From positions 30,757,301 to 30,821,300 of the forward strand of contig NC_087066.1 in the NCBI RefSeq assembly GCF_963678635.1: a stretch of DNA of 64,000 nt, given 5' to 3'. The number at the start of each line of letters is the position of its first letter. The stretch's first letter is position 1. Below are positions 35,792 to 49,600 of this stretch, piece after piece. The notes below the pieces were generated by a model, which saw only the letters and a program-made list of their open reading frames with translations, made no database searches and had not been told where the DNA came from. A program made the position numbers and the translations under genes. The DNA is from Symsagittifera roscoffensis. Taxonomy: Eukaryota; Xenacoelomorpha; Acoela; Convolutidae.

Positions 35792-36319
35792 TGTTTTCTG
35801 ACTGACTAGTATTATTGCAAAATTGTCTAAATATAGAGCGCTTTCCATTAAATCAGTTAACTTATTTGTACGACTTTTTAAAAAAACGTGATATAACAGT
35901 GAGTATGCTTATCTTGATATGCCTTTTCGATGAAGAAAAAACAATTCACGAAAAAATTTACTTAACTTGAAAGAAAAGATAGAAACATCCAAACTTGTAA
36001 AAAAAAAGACGCTATTTTTGAAGCATTAGCAAAATTGAGTGATGATATCAGGCTAAGAATTGATAAAAAAATATAAAATGTAGCTTTTTTGTGGATATAA
36101 AGAAAACCTTCGATATAAAAGATCTAAAACTCCTTCTGACAAAAAAATTAAGAAACGGATTTCGTGGAAACGGTTGAGATTGGTTCACAGTTACCTATCC
36201 AATAGACAGCAACGCATTCAAGTGGATTTTTAGAAAACTGGTGTACCACAAAGTTCGCTTCAAGTTCCACTTTTTTCCTAATTTACATCTAGATAATTCA
36301 AAATTGAATTCCATCTTTA

Positions 36320-36853
36320 TTGTTCCGACTTTCGATACGAAAGTAACAGAATATTTGTGCTCGGGGTGGGTTTTTTTTTCTTCAGACAAATTTCGACTTT
36401 TTAACTAGCCATTTTTGACGGAATTTTTTAAATATCATTCGAAAGGTATTGTTGTCCTGAGCTCAAACTTGAAAAGATATTTCACCTGTGATCATTTTTC
36501 GTAAAGTTACGGGTGTTTAAAGATTGCCATTTCGGCCAATTTGGGACAATTAACGCGCGATATATTTCGCGCTATTAACCCGTAAGCGGAGAGTTATTTC
36601 GTCTTAGAAATCGATCCAAATTGGTTACAAGAAGCTTATTTGCCATAATTGCTTTGTTACAAGGAGCAAAATTTATCCTTTTGTATTTTATATGGCGTGT
36701 GGGGGGATGATTTTCATAAAAAATTTCAAATTTTAGAAAGAAAAATTTTCATTTTGTTTTATTTCATTGAATTTTTTAAGGTTATTACTGCTCCATAAAC
36801 CTTAAAAGGCAGTCGAAACATTCAGGGCTTCGCCCTGATACGAGCAGTCTTGT
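36320..36853 (+). mobile_element. Hairpin-ended element, copy E'
   Basis: Duplicate of copy E. Confidence 0.75.
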
Positions 36854-36930
36854 TTTTTTGTCGATGACACATATATCGAAATGTTTCGAAATGATTTGAC
36901 AAATATTTTGAAATGATTATGTGCAAATAA

Positions 36931-37462
36931 AACAAGACTGCTCGTATCAGGGCGAAGCCCTGAATGTTCCGACTGCCTATTAAGGTTTATGGAGCAGTAA
37001 AAGCATTAAAAAATTATAAGTAGTAAAAAAAAAATGAAAAAGTTTTATCTAAAATTTGAAATTTTTTAAGAAAATCATCCCCCCACACGCCATATAAAGT
37101 ACAAAAGGATAGATTTCGTTACTTGTAACACATCAATTTTGGCAAATAAGCTTCGTTAAACCAATTTGGAACGATATCTAAGACGGATTAACTCTCCGCT
37201 TACGCGTTAATAGCGCGAAAATATCGTTGGTTAATGTCCCAAATTGGTCAAAATGGCAATCTTTAAACCCCCGTAACTTTACGAAAAATGATCACAGGTG
37301 AAGTATCTTTTCAAATTTGAGCTCAAGACAACAATACCTTTACAATGATATAAAAAAATGCCGTCAAAAATGGCTAGTTAAAAAGTCGAAATTTGTCTGA
37401 AGAAAAAAAAACCCACCCCGAGCACAAATATTCCATTACTTTCGTATCGAAAGTCGGAACAA
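36931..37462 (-). mobile_element. Hairpin-ended element, copy F'
   Basis: Duplicate of copy F. Confidence 0.75.
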
Positions 37463-39757
37463 CAAGGCTGAGTTCCGATAAAACAATACTAACAAGTTTT
37501 GATAAAAATCAAAACTTTTCAAAGCTTTACTTGGATTTTCTTAGTAAAACTTTTGAAGGTAAGTACTATTGTGAAAATTTTGGCGCTGCAATATTTTATC
37601 AACCACATGTCAAGCCAGTGATTCAATATGGCTCATTTATGTATGGATGGTGGAACGAGTTTTCTCTTTCAAATCAAAAACCAATGCTCTAACAGAAACT
37701 AATGATCTACTTCAAACGAAATTATGATAGTATTTCTCAAATCTCATTAAATATTAAAATCCTGACAGTTCGTGAACTCTGAGTTTATGACCTGTTAAAA
37801 TTTTGTTTTCTTTCAAACTGTTTTGTTAATACTTATCTATTGGTATATAAATCAGTGCAACGATGCGACCGGCATATCCTGACAAGGTTACAGTTCTACA
37901 CTAAAAGAATACACCACCAAGTATTCCTATACCTATTCCTATAATCAAAAACTTTATATTTTAAGAGAAAAACAAAACAAAATGCAACCAGCGGCCAATT
38001 TTTACCATATTTTCCGATTAGAGATGCACTTCTAGCCTGAAACTATGACCCTCCAAATCTTTCTAGTTTTTGAGAAATTGCAATTGTTTTCAAAATGTAC
38101 AAAGAGAACATCTTAGAATTTTTTTAATTAGCTGAAACTTGTGCACAAACTGCTTCAAAGCCTTCCAGTTCTGGACTGGAACTTTGATACTTACTTGATT
38201 TTTACAGATCGTTTTTATCAGGTTTTACTTGTTGGTTTCAAAACCTAGTCATTTAATATTTTATATATTTTTTTCTGAGAATGCTCTAATCGATATCATA
38301 GTTTTCGTTCAAACTTTTGAGCGGAGCAAAAATCCACAAATTCAGAAATATACTTTCATCTTGGTAGTCTATTTGAGTTTTTGGGTACATTAATTTTTTT
38401 CTTTCAAAGAGTTTATTTTTGTTGTTGTGTTTATCGAATTGATAATGTTTGATTAAGTTATTTAAAACGGGAAGAATCTGAGTTGAAACTCAATGTGTCT
38501 TGTCTTATATCTATCCAATATTTAATTTGATGATATTTTGTATTGTTTCTAAAAGTATAACCATAACTTTGGAGAAAAGAAATTCTGAATTTATGTTTCA
38601 CTTTCAGTTAGAAATAATTAATGAACGCTTTGGTATTCAGTTCATGCGCAGATGGTAAAATCAAGTCAAGTGGCGCATAGAATACTTAAAAATTGATGAA
38701 CTATTCATTGTTTAGTCACCGCGTTTCTATGTTAATTTTTTTTTTGAAGCTTTGCACGAAAATTTTATTTCATCGCATCTTTTTTATGAAGTTTTACATA
38801 CCATACAACTTGTTCAGAGCCATCGAAGGACCTGACTTGGAAAAATTTATGAGTATTAAAATTACATGCGTGCGTTTTGCTATCCTAACCGTCTGACCTG
38901 ACTGAAAAAACTCGTCTTACTTTTCCCCTCATTCTCTAAATACATTATTCGTCTTTCCCTCTTTTCTCCCTTGGTTGTTTTTTTTCTTTTCCCCAGAGTT
39001 CGTTTGAATTCAGGCACATTTTTGTTTGTCCTACTGCAGTGCATTGCGTAGGTATGGCTCGGTAGTTGATGCTATGCGTAACGCTGCAAATTGAGCGATT
39101 TTCCTTTTTGTGGCTCTGTTTGTCTATTCTACCTTTCTCTCTTTTTTCTTAAGCGCGGAACAAAATAGAAAAAATGTCTGCATTACTTTTTAATCCAAGC
39201 AACAGCATAGAGAGATTTCCACCTTCGATTTTGCAATCTGAATTTTATTGCTTTGTTCTTCCCCTGTAGAGGTTCTACCAGCACAGCAGTAAAATGCAAA
39301 ATGCATCAAAATAGACGCCATCTCACCGCTATGCTCAAAATCGGCATACCGATCTTACAATTCCAATTCAATAATACTTTAAAGGGGTACCTTGCGTATA
39401 ATCCATAAGAGCGTACCAACAAGTATATATCAAAACTGGCCGAGTGAGCTTTTCCAGGTAATTTTCAACTTCAAATTAGTGTATACAAAAGAACAAAACT
39501 GACTTAAACCCACTTTAAAAAACTATATGAGAAAGTTTTACAGTCATTTTTTGTTTTTGGTGTTTAAGCTCGCTTGCTTATAATAGCATCAGCGTTACAC
39601 CATGCCTTTGATTGGGAATAGTTTATCCCCTTTTTTACGTCAAAAGTGAAAGAAAGTAAAAACATGTAACTCTATTTGCATATTTGAGCAGATATATTTT
39701 CACAGCCGCCACGTCATTACAATTTTTATTTAAACAGCCTTATTGCGCTTATAACTG

Positions 39758-40605
39758 CAAAATCACTTCAGAACCGGTAGGCAGATACACGCACATACCT
39801 TAGAATCGATTACCATCACGATCACATCACGTGGTTGCATTTAAGAAGTCTGTCCGAGAAATCGAACAGTTGCAAATTCCAAGCTTTCTAGAAGAGCCCA
39901 GTTTCTCCAAGGATTACTTCCTGTTTTCCACAACTGATCCTTATTTGCCTGGCGAAGTGAACGAAAAAAGAATTCACTGTGCCTTACAAACAGGAGCAAA
40001 AAAGACACCACGGAGCAGCACATTGAAAAGATATTGATAAAAAATTCACCTCCCCCGTGTTGTAAAATAGCAGTAAAAGGAAAAGCGGGAAAAGTATCTG
40101 CATTATACTGACCATTCGTCAAAGCCACATAGATCGCCTCTTAGCATATACCCCCAAAACTGAACGCAACTCAATTCTACTTTCGATTGGACCATTATAC
40201 TTCATCTAATTTAATTTTCCTACGCGTGGTTTTCAGCAAAATACGAGCTAGTAAACTATAGATGGTGTTATAAAAATCGATTACTTTGTTATAAATTTCT
40301 TATTTTTTTCGCAATATATTGTTGCTATACATTCTTGAGTTAACTTGACTCCAATATCTCAATTTCAGACCGGCAAGACTGCGTGCTTTCTCCTCTCTCA
40401 TTTCCTGGGTTAATTTCCGAGGCTTGTCATATATAAGAGATAACAGCAAGAAGTCTTCTATGTTTGCTGGGGAAAAATAAGATTATCGGGGTTTCATTAA
40501 TTTCAAAAGACGCCTCTCCTTATCTCAATATCAAATATTGAAGTTCCCTTTTGAGCTTTCTCTTTTCACGCTGCTGGGAACACAGAGTAGCCAGACTGAG
40601 TCAAG
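39758..40605. other. Upstream region of complexin
   Basis: No supported gene. A TATATAAG at 40430-40437, about 170 bp before the complexin ATG, is a possible core promoter; this is weak in AT-rich DNA. Confidence 0.35.
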
Positions 40606-40636
40606 ATGAATTTCGTCGTGAAGCAAATGGTCGGAG
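40606..40636 (+). CDS. Complexin exon 1
   Basis: Ten codons MNFVVKQMVG plus one base, then donor GTAAAT. Short first coding exons are normal in this family. Confidence 0.85.
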
Positions 40637-43600
40637 GTAAATAGTCTTTTGTTTTCATTGAAAACCGTTTGTAAGCCAAACAATTAAATTTTAAATTCAG
40701 GCCGCCGATAAATCATCTAAACATTTAGCGTCAATTTTAGCAGATGGAAGATAAACAATTACAGAAGGTAATATCTGTTGGGCAAATTCACCAAGTATAA
40801 TCAGTGGCGCACCGAGCTCCCTCAATTATGGATGCCAAATTTGTCCAAAGGGTTCCACTAAAGGTTCCAATAAACACTAAGTATCTTTTAAGGACGCTTT
40901 TGGTGCCCATGCATACTAAACTTGAGCGGTGAGCGCGCCAAAAAAGACCAAAAAATTCCAATTTTGGCATACTTTTTCAGTTTTTCATTTTTTTGGACAA
41001 TTTAGGGTTTTTATTGGGTTTTAGAGGAGCTCCGAAAATCACTTTCGTTGACCTTTAAAAGTTCGAGTAAATTTCCAGTTTTTTTTGAAAAGGAGCGCCA
41101 AATTTTTCTTACAATTTTCGCAAAAGTATGCAATTTATTTAACAAAATTTTGCCCCGAAATTAATCATTTTTTGTTTTTCTGCCAATAAAAAATTACACT
41201 AGAACTACCGGATCAAATGCTGACTCAACTATATCAAAGTAGCCTCTTATGTAGCCCAACAATATTTCAAAAGGGTATATTCTAGATCTAACATTAAGGG
41301 AGCGTTTTTGGAGAACTAACGCACCAAAAATCTAAATTTAAGATTATCAGCTCTACAATGAGGCAGTGTCTTTTTGTTATGATTTGCTATGGCTAAGAGT
41401 TTTTTTGCAAAATTTTGTTGTTTTGATTAGATTTTTGTTAAGGTTTTGCCGATTGGGAAAATGTTCAGCCCCAAAATTAATCTTTTTTCTTAATATACCT
41501 TATTAAGCTTCATCTTAGCCGATTATTAGATCATTTTTGTTTTTGGTATTTCACTATCTGTCATATTTCGTCTCAAGTGTTTGGCAAACACTTCATTGCA
41601 AACCCTAAACAATCCTCGTTAGCTGAGTTATGATACTCAACATATTACATGGTGGCATAAAGTCATAGGTTTTTCAGATTTTGCATGTTGCTTACAGAGC
41701 CCAAAAGATGTATAAAATGATGAAAAACTGTGGCCTGAAAAATTGAAAACCAAAACTTGTGAGCAAAAACAGTGATAGTTTTTTTTTCATCAATTAGAAC
41801 TCTTAACAGGAAAAAAGGCTGATTTATTTAGAGAAATATTTTGACAGGTTTTGTTTCAATGAACGTACATTACAACAAAATTGCACATATCAGAGTTCAG
41901 GGTAAAATCTCGGAAGTTCTGACTGCCAGTATACCAAATAAATTCAGTATACCAAATAAATTCAGAACTGATGATTTTTTTTAAAAAAAATTTCGACTTG
42001 ATTGTTTTGTCTTCGAAAGTTTTTGGCGGGTGTTGCACAGTAGTTTTGATTGTGATTGTTTCTAGTAGAAATGTTTTGAAAGTTTTGAAATATCGTGTTT
42101 TTTTACACTTACTGGCGTCTTTCTTTTTATTTGTGATTTTTTTTGTTGTGGTTTAGCTACCTTACCGTTGCGTTTTAGTTGCATATTTGTCAACAGTGAC
42201 CTAATTGGACTAATTTTCAAGCTTTTAATGTTTTTAAATGTTCTGCAATTTCTTTTTGTAGTATTTGTTTCAAACTTTTGTGTTCAAGTTTTTTGTAATT
42301 TCAATGTATAATTTTTCCGCTCATTTTGATCTTTGTTTTTAGCAAGCAATCGAAAGTTCTTTTCGAAAGTTCTACCCTGGTGCTTTTGGTGGAAATGCAG
42401 TTTGTTTGGTTCCAAAGATTTTAGAAAAGTTCTTTCATGAACGTTGCAGTTTTTGGATTATGAGTGTTGGACCGAAACCTCACTTTTTTGTATCCTTCTA
42501 TCTAATAATTATCGGAGAGAAATAAATAGAATTTGTGTAGCCGGAATCCACTATAATACACTATAAGAATTGCAAAAAAGATTTTCAGCCGATGATTTCT
42601 TCAGCATAATTTGTTTCATGATTTCTTTCGTAACAGCCAGGTTATCTTTCGAACTTTGACATATCGTTATGAATCGCAAGTGGTGCAAAGCTCCATTTTT
42701 GCCTCTATGTGACAACTATAGTATTCGTTTTACTTCTCGATCTCGAGCAAAAAATACCAATGGAATTTGGGAAAGTCTTAATCGAAAAGTTTTATTGGTC
42801 AGCTAAATAAAATCATTTTAAAACTTTTTTCAAAATAAACATTCATCGAGTTATTCTAAACAAAACTCATTTCTGAAAAATTTTGAGTCTAATATAGCTG
42901 AAATAGATTTCGCCATTCAGTTGAGAACTCATCTGACGGTGTTTTTGTTATAGTTTGATTGGCTTTATTTTTGTATAATCGAGGTTTTATAAAAAAAAAA
43001 TTTTCCCAGTAAATTACAACATTACCAGGTCAAACTGTGCGCTGGATAGTCGCACAATTTTCTATCTGTTTCTTCCTGGATTCCAGGGACAATCCCTTAA
43101 ACATGCTCACAACATTATCAGGCCAAACTCTGCACAAGATAGTCGCACAATTTTTGCATCTGTTTCTTCCTGGATTCCAGGGACAAGTCCTTAAACATGT
43201 TCAAAAGTGCAAGTAGATTCCGTTTACAAAATTTCCTAGGATTCCACGTACACATACCTGTAATGTAAATTTTGTCGGTATTTTAGTTTTGTTGCAGATT
43301 CCGCAATGAGCGAACATCGGTAGTTGTTCCAGATTCCGCAAATGTAATTGGATTTCGCATTTGTAAATGGATTCCGAAATTGTATGCGGATTATGCTCAC
43401 AATTTGTGCATTCCGCTTGCAGTTTGCGGATTCCACTTACGGTTGCGGATTCGACGACAAAATAATTATACTAAACCCACATGCTATGATTGCAATGATT
43501 TGTTTACGGATTTCAAAAACTAATCCGGATTTCGCAAACTTTGTTGCGGACTCCACATCTTTTTTTGCGGGTTCCCAAAAAATGCTCTGTTTGAGCAATC

Positions 43601-46600
43601 ATGAGCAATACAGTGATTAAGTTTTTTGTCGGTAGAATCCAAAACAGCAATGAAGATTCCGATTCCGCAACAACTCTGATTTTGGCATGTTGCAGAATCC
43701 GCTTACAATGCAAAACGCACAGTTTGGCCTCGTAATGACCAATAATATGGGCGAGTTTGATAAAGGTAAAAAAAATGATGAAAATTGATTTAGAAACTGA
43801 TTTCATCGTAAACGCATGATCTCTTATTAAAATGTTTGGATGTGATTTTTGAATGAAAATGAGAAAAAGAGCGGTATGCATAAATTAACACGATGAGTTT
43901 TATCATTTCAAGAGCGAAAGTCATATGTCAGCTTTCTCAACTTGCTCTTTATTTATCAACCGTTGAAAATCAAAATTAAAAGAAGACTTTTTATCAGAAC
44001 AAATGTTGATTTGAAAACGTTTAATTTTTTGGATTCTGTCTTTTTACTCTCGGGAAAGCGAGTGTCTTGTAATCGGGAAGCTAGACATTTTTCCTTTTAA
44101 CAATTTTTCTTTTTTATAATTAACTTTTTTTATGAATTTTCGTAAATTGGGGCTTCTTTCGCATTTGGCCTAGAGATAGCACCACTGCCTTTGCAGACTA
44201 AGGTCTTCGGTTCAAATCCCGACGACCGTGTTTTTTTCAGTATTCATGACATTTAAAAATTCTTTCATCTGCTTTTTCGGCTTAGTTGCCCCATCAGTGA
44301 TTTTTTATGCCATGTAAGCAAGAATCACGGTAAGTGCAAGTGTTTGGCCACATCACGGATCGGCACGTTACGGATTTTTTTGTCCTGTAAGCAAGTATCA
44401 TGGTAGTTGGAACTAGTGTCTGCTCAAAAATTGTCGGCTTTGTTTTCGCTTCGTAAGTTTTGCTTCTTTGCTAATTAAACAATAAAAAAGTCGTCTTAAT
44501 TGCCTAAATGTTCTGTTTGATCAAGTATCTTGAAATAGTATGGTATTGGTTTTTTGTTTTTGAGACGCTTTGGATTTTTTTCACTTTGTGCTAAAAATTT
44601 AAATTTTCTGAAAAACGACTTTAAAAAAAACATCAAAAGAAGGAGCGTCTACTCTTCTCTGTGCCTGCATACTACCCTAGTCTTTTTTGCTTCACCTCTC
44701 TCAGAGGCATATCTTTTCTCTGTGCCTGCATACTACCCTAGTCTTTTTTGCTTTACCTCTCTTAGAGGCATATCTTAGAGGTTAGTTTAAATGGATAGAA
44801 TGGTTTTACAAAACTCCCAAATTGACCAAATTTTCTACACATAAAATTATGACCGTATGAGTAGTCAAACTTTGTTTTTTTAAACCGTTTTTGAACTTTT
44901 TTGTCTTTCATCGAAAATTTGTATCTGAGTTCAGCCCAAAGAACGGGTTGTGGGTTGTCAAATACGCGACTCAGTCCAAATTTTTTTTACACTAGAATTA
45001 ATGGCCCGTGGAAAATTCAAATTACCCTCCCAATTTTATCGAAATTAGCGTGAATATCGTGAATATTAACAAGTTGCGTGAATATCTTTTGTATACGCAA
45101 TTACGCCCAATGTTTTAGGCAGAAAAATATGATTCCAGAAAATGTCAAACTTTTAATTTGTTGATCGGTTTTTGGACTCTTCTCGATAACTATCTTGCCA
45201 CATCTGATATCGTAGATTTAATCAAAACAACATGTTATTGTAGGCCTTTTGATTTTACTTGAAAACTACCGTGCCAATTTTCAGCATGGAAAAGGCTCAT
45301 TAAGAAACCCTGTTTCTCTACTTAACGGCCACGAACTGCTTTTGCAGAAAAAAGTTATGGATTTCAAGAACTTCTGACCGTTTTGAAATTTCTGACAAAA
45401 TACTTTATCAAATCTGATATAAAAGTTTCAATCAAAAGAATGAGAGTTTTTCCTACAGAAGCAGCGTTTTTTTTGTCGTTGGAAAAATTCCAATTTTTTG
45501 AAAATTTTCAGTCTTGTCACTTATTTAAGTAGAGAAAATCAGGTTTTTGGGCAAGTTATTTTTGTAAAAATATGCATTTCATCCTGCATCAGTATAAAAA
45601 ACTCAAAAATGTCAAACACATACAATCAATTTTAGCGCGGACCCTAATTGTCTATTATCGATACATAAGAAAGTTTGAGTTCATTTACTTTTTTAAAACA
45701 TTTTCGTGTTTTTTTTTATTCTTATGTTTTTTTTATGTGTTTGAGTTGCGATAGTCAGCAAAACTTTCTGAACTTTGATGAAGAATTTTATCAGGCTGAG
45801 CTATTTTGTTCACGCATTTTTTGCGCTCACTGCTTGTCTCTGTTTTTTGTTTAGTTTTGCGTTGAAAACTTCATTTCTTTGACGCTCATTTCTTTGAAAT
45901 TTTGAATGGAAGTATTTCGTTGATGTGTTTATAGAAAGAAAACTACTGACTCTGCGATAGCGAGTGCATTGCAACTGGGTAGATTTTTTTCCGTAAATAA
46001 ATTTGTTTATTGTTCTCATCTCCTGGACTTATCTCTTGCTGGTCCCCTCTGTATAAAATGATGAAAAAAAAACATACATTTTTTTTCAATATCTGCTTTA
46101 TTCAAAAATATTTTTTATGTTGACTGTAATTTTACCAATTCAAATTTTTAATCTTTCAACATGCTTTTTTTCTGTTTTTTTTTTCAGCTCAAAAGGTTTT
46201 GGATTATTTCATATCGGCTTAGTAAACTTGCTCTGCGTCGCTTGATAACCGAAAAATTTTTCCGCGTGCGTGTGTATTTTGAAGACTAGGTTCAGTTTTG
46301 AATTTTCAAATTTTAAAAGTTTCTGCTTTGTTTTGCTAATTTTTTCCGATACTAATTTTTTTTAGTGTCTTGGATTTATTGAATCTTCTTAGTAGCTTTC
46401 TTATTTTGTATCACTGGTGGTGACGGTCTGATATAAATTTTTTCTTCAGTTTAGTCTGGTTTTCCAATTATTTAATTTTCCAAGTGCGTTCGAATTATTC
46501 AAATGATTACATGCGCGCTCGCCCCGATATTTTTTTTTCTTTACAACTGAAATAACTTGGCAGTAGAGATTCTAGTTTTATTAAAATACATTTTTGTTTT

Positions 46601-49600
46601 TGAAATTTTTTTTACAGTTTGTTGTTGTCGAACAGTTTTGCTGAACTCAGCTTCACGAAAAAGTTGAAAATGATTGTAAAACGATCAGATGTCGAAAATT
46701 TGTTGCAATTGAAAATTAAATTGTAATCAGTTATATATTTGTTGTTGTAATTGTTGCCATTGGAACTAACATTGAAATCAGTCATAGATTTGCTGTAGCT
46801 AGGAGATGAACATATATTAAGGTCATGCAATTGATCAAAAAAGCAATCCGCGGATAAGTTTTTTTTAGATGGAAACTGATGCCATTTTTGGCGTTATTGT
46901 ATCAAGAAGGGTTACAATTGCCAGAGCAAGTGTTCTGTAATCAGGAGTTATCTTTTTTCCCGTAAGCAACTTTTCTTACAAAATTTCAATGTGCTTTCCT
47001 ACTGAATCTTAAGAACTTACAAGGGTTTTTGTTTTTGGCGCAGAGGTCAAACCATGTTTTTTTTAATATGTATGCAATTGAAAAAAATTTTCTGTAACAA
47101 TTGATTTGTCGTTTTTTTTTGCGCTGTTTTCTTTGTATATGTTTACCCTTAAGGGTATTGCAACCGGGTACTTGATTTTTTCCAGTAAATAACTTTGGTT
47201 AAATAATGGTCAATTTCAGAATCGTAAATTTCAAGATCTGCTCAATTTCTTGAAAATTCAATTAAAACTACCTTTATTTAGATAATAAATAGGTGTAGTC
47301 CGATTCCGGTTTCAGTTTTTTTCAAATACTTTTCTTTAGAAAAGGTTTCAAGAATTTTTTGCGGATTCGTCGTTTTCGGCCTAGTTTCCATCGGTTGATT
47401 TCCCTTTTTCTGTAAGTTGTCTTCTTACCACGTCTGATTTAATTAATTTTGTTTTTTTGAAGTTTTTTTGGACTAAATGGTTTCGGTTGATGTTGCATCG
47501 GCCTAGTCAAGTTAAATTTTCTAATTTTGACGGTACAAAAAGCCTTTTTGACAAAATCGGGTGCTATAAAAATATATGGAATGGGTTTTTAATTTTCGCT
47601 TTTGTAAGACGCTTCCAATTTTTTTAAATCACATTTCAACAAAAATTTTGGACAAGTAGAAAACTACTCTACCGAAATTCAAAAAAGTGTATCAATAAAG
47701 AAAAGAGCATTTATTACCTGCATAGTGCCTGCATAGTTCCCTTGTCTTTTTGTACTTTACCTTACTGTCTACAGCCTTCAAAAAGTCTGTAGGGGAATGC
47801 TTGACCCATATTTCCGATTTTTTTTCCGTTTTCTCAAAACTACTCTCTCAAGTCTGCGATTTTGGGTTCAATGGATAGAACGAGTTTTGGAAAGCTCACC
47901 TGCATAGCAAATACGCTCAATTTTTTTCTTTAAAAATTTATGGCCTTCGGAAAAGTCAATAATAGAAATTTATAGCCTTTGGAAAGTCAATAAATCATTT
48001 GAAAAGTCAAATATGTTTACACAAAAAAAGTATGAATCACGGAACAGTCAAATTTTTTTATTTCTGTTTATTTTTTGGAAACTTTTTTACTTTTCCCAAA
48101 AACTACCTTTTCAATTCTTAAGTTAGGTTTTCGGGTGCAACCGAGAGACCCGGTTTTGGTAATATTCCTTGTTTAATTGGCCACGACCTTCTCATCGATG
48201 ATAAAAGTGATAAATTTCGGAAAGTCAAGTTTTTGAACTTTCGACCGTTTTTTTTAAAACTTTTTGATTTTCATAGAAACTATATTATCAAATTTGACAT
48301 GAATGGTTCAATCGTAAAAACTGGTTGCGAGAAATTTCCCACCGAAGCAGCGCATCCTTATTTTTTTGTAAGTAAAATTTTATGTATTTGGGAAGATAAT
48401 AATGTCTTAAAAACTTTCACTCTTCTCACTTATTTTAGTAGAGAACCAAGCAAGGTTTCGGGCAAATAAGTAAAGTCCAATTTTTGAAACTATCCATTTC
48501 ATCCGGAATAGGTAAAACAATTACCAAAATTTTCAAAAAGCTCTTTTCAAGTTTTACTAGGCCCCCTAGTTTTCTTTTATTGAGTATTTGAACATTCATT
48601 AATTCTTTTTTTTTTCGGTTTATTATCTTTTTCTTATGTATCTGTTGTTTGGTAGGTGTTGCAAAGCTAAGCTTTGCCTCTTTGTTAAAGTTTCAATTTC
48701 TTTTAAAAATTTAATTAGCAAGTAAACTAGCAATATGCAATTATAAACCAACAATTATGTCATAAAAAAAGAGACAGAAAGGCCAGCATATTTTTGAAAA
48801 GTACTCTCGATAGCACTTAAGTTAACTTAAAGCTATTATTCACAGCGCGGGACAAACTTGTTAGATACAAAAATTGGTGAAATTTGATTTAATGCATGTC
48901 AGCCGTTTGATACAGTGCATTTAATGCATGTCAGCCATAGTTTTTTTTTGAAGAAAAATGATGCAAAATGTATTATTGTCGATTTACTTTGCTGTGAGCT
49001 CAAACATTATTAAGAATTCGTTCTCAGAAAAAAATCACAACTTTTAATGCTATTTTTTTTCCAGTGTCCAGTGTAGGGCGTGTCGGTTGTAATTTAGTTG
49101 AAATGATTTCTTCTTCTGATGTTGAACTCAGTTTTTTTGTACTTTGATTGGTATGAATTGTTCCGGTTGTCAGACATAGTCAGACAAACAAAAACTGTTG
49201 ATAAAAATATCAAACCGTTGATGAGAGGGTAACTTGATTAATTCTGCTATAGTGTAGCAGTTATTGTTCCGACTTTCGATACAAAAGTAACGAAATATTT
49301 TTGCTCGGGGTTTTTTTTTTTCTTCAGACAATTTTTCTTCAGACAATTATTGACGGAATTTTTAAATATCATTCGAAAGGTATTGTTGTCTTGAGCTCAG
49401 ACTTGAAAAGATATTTCACCTGTGATCATTTTTCTGAAAGTTATGGGGGTTTAAAGGTTGCCATTTTGGCCAGTTTGGGACAATTAACGCGCGATATAAT
49501 TCGCGATATTAACGCGTAATTGTAGAGTTAATCCGTCTTAGAAATCGTTCCAAATTGGTTTAACGAAGCTTATTTGCCTTAGTTGATTTGTTACAAGTAG

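Larger units (their letters stand above)
34120..37930 (+). mobile_element. Decayed CR1/L2-like LINE, duplicated copy
   Basis: Duplicate of 24640-28450 with the same nested insertions. Confidence 0.6.
30278..39757 (+). repeat. 9.5 kb tandem duplication, copy 2
   Basis: 9480 bp direct copy of 20783-30277. It is 15 bp shorter because one repeat unit is missing in the foldback element. About eight mismatches or small indels cluster in the first 270 bp; beyond that I noticed only one substitution (22591 A, 32071 T). Confidence 0.95.
44040..45760 (+). repeat. Diverged long direct repeat, copy 1
   Basis: Shares a series of blocks with 46910-48690 in the same order: GAGTGTCTTGTAATCGGGA, the GTGCCTGCATA...CTTTACCT block, TGGCC(C/T)(G/T)(C/T)GGAAAA, and ATCAAATCTGATAT...GAAGCAGCG. 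Non-coding; probably two old copies of one element. Confidence 0.45.

Noticed and set aside
39831-40037. 68-codon frame upstream of complexin
   Set aside because: Unrecognised, short, with an equally long frame on the opposite strand.
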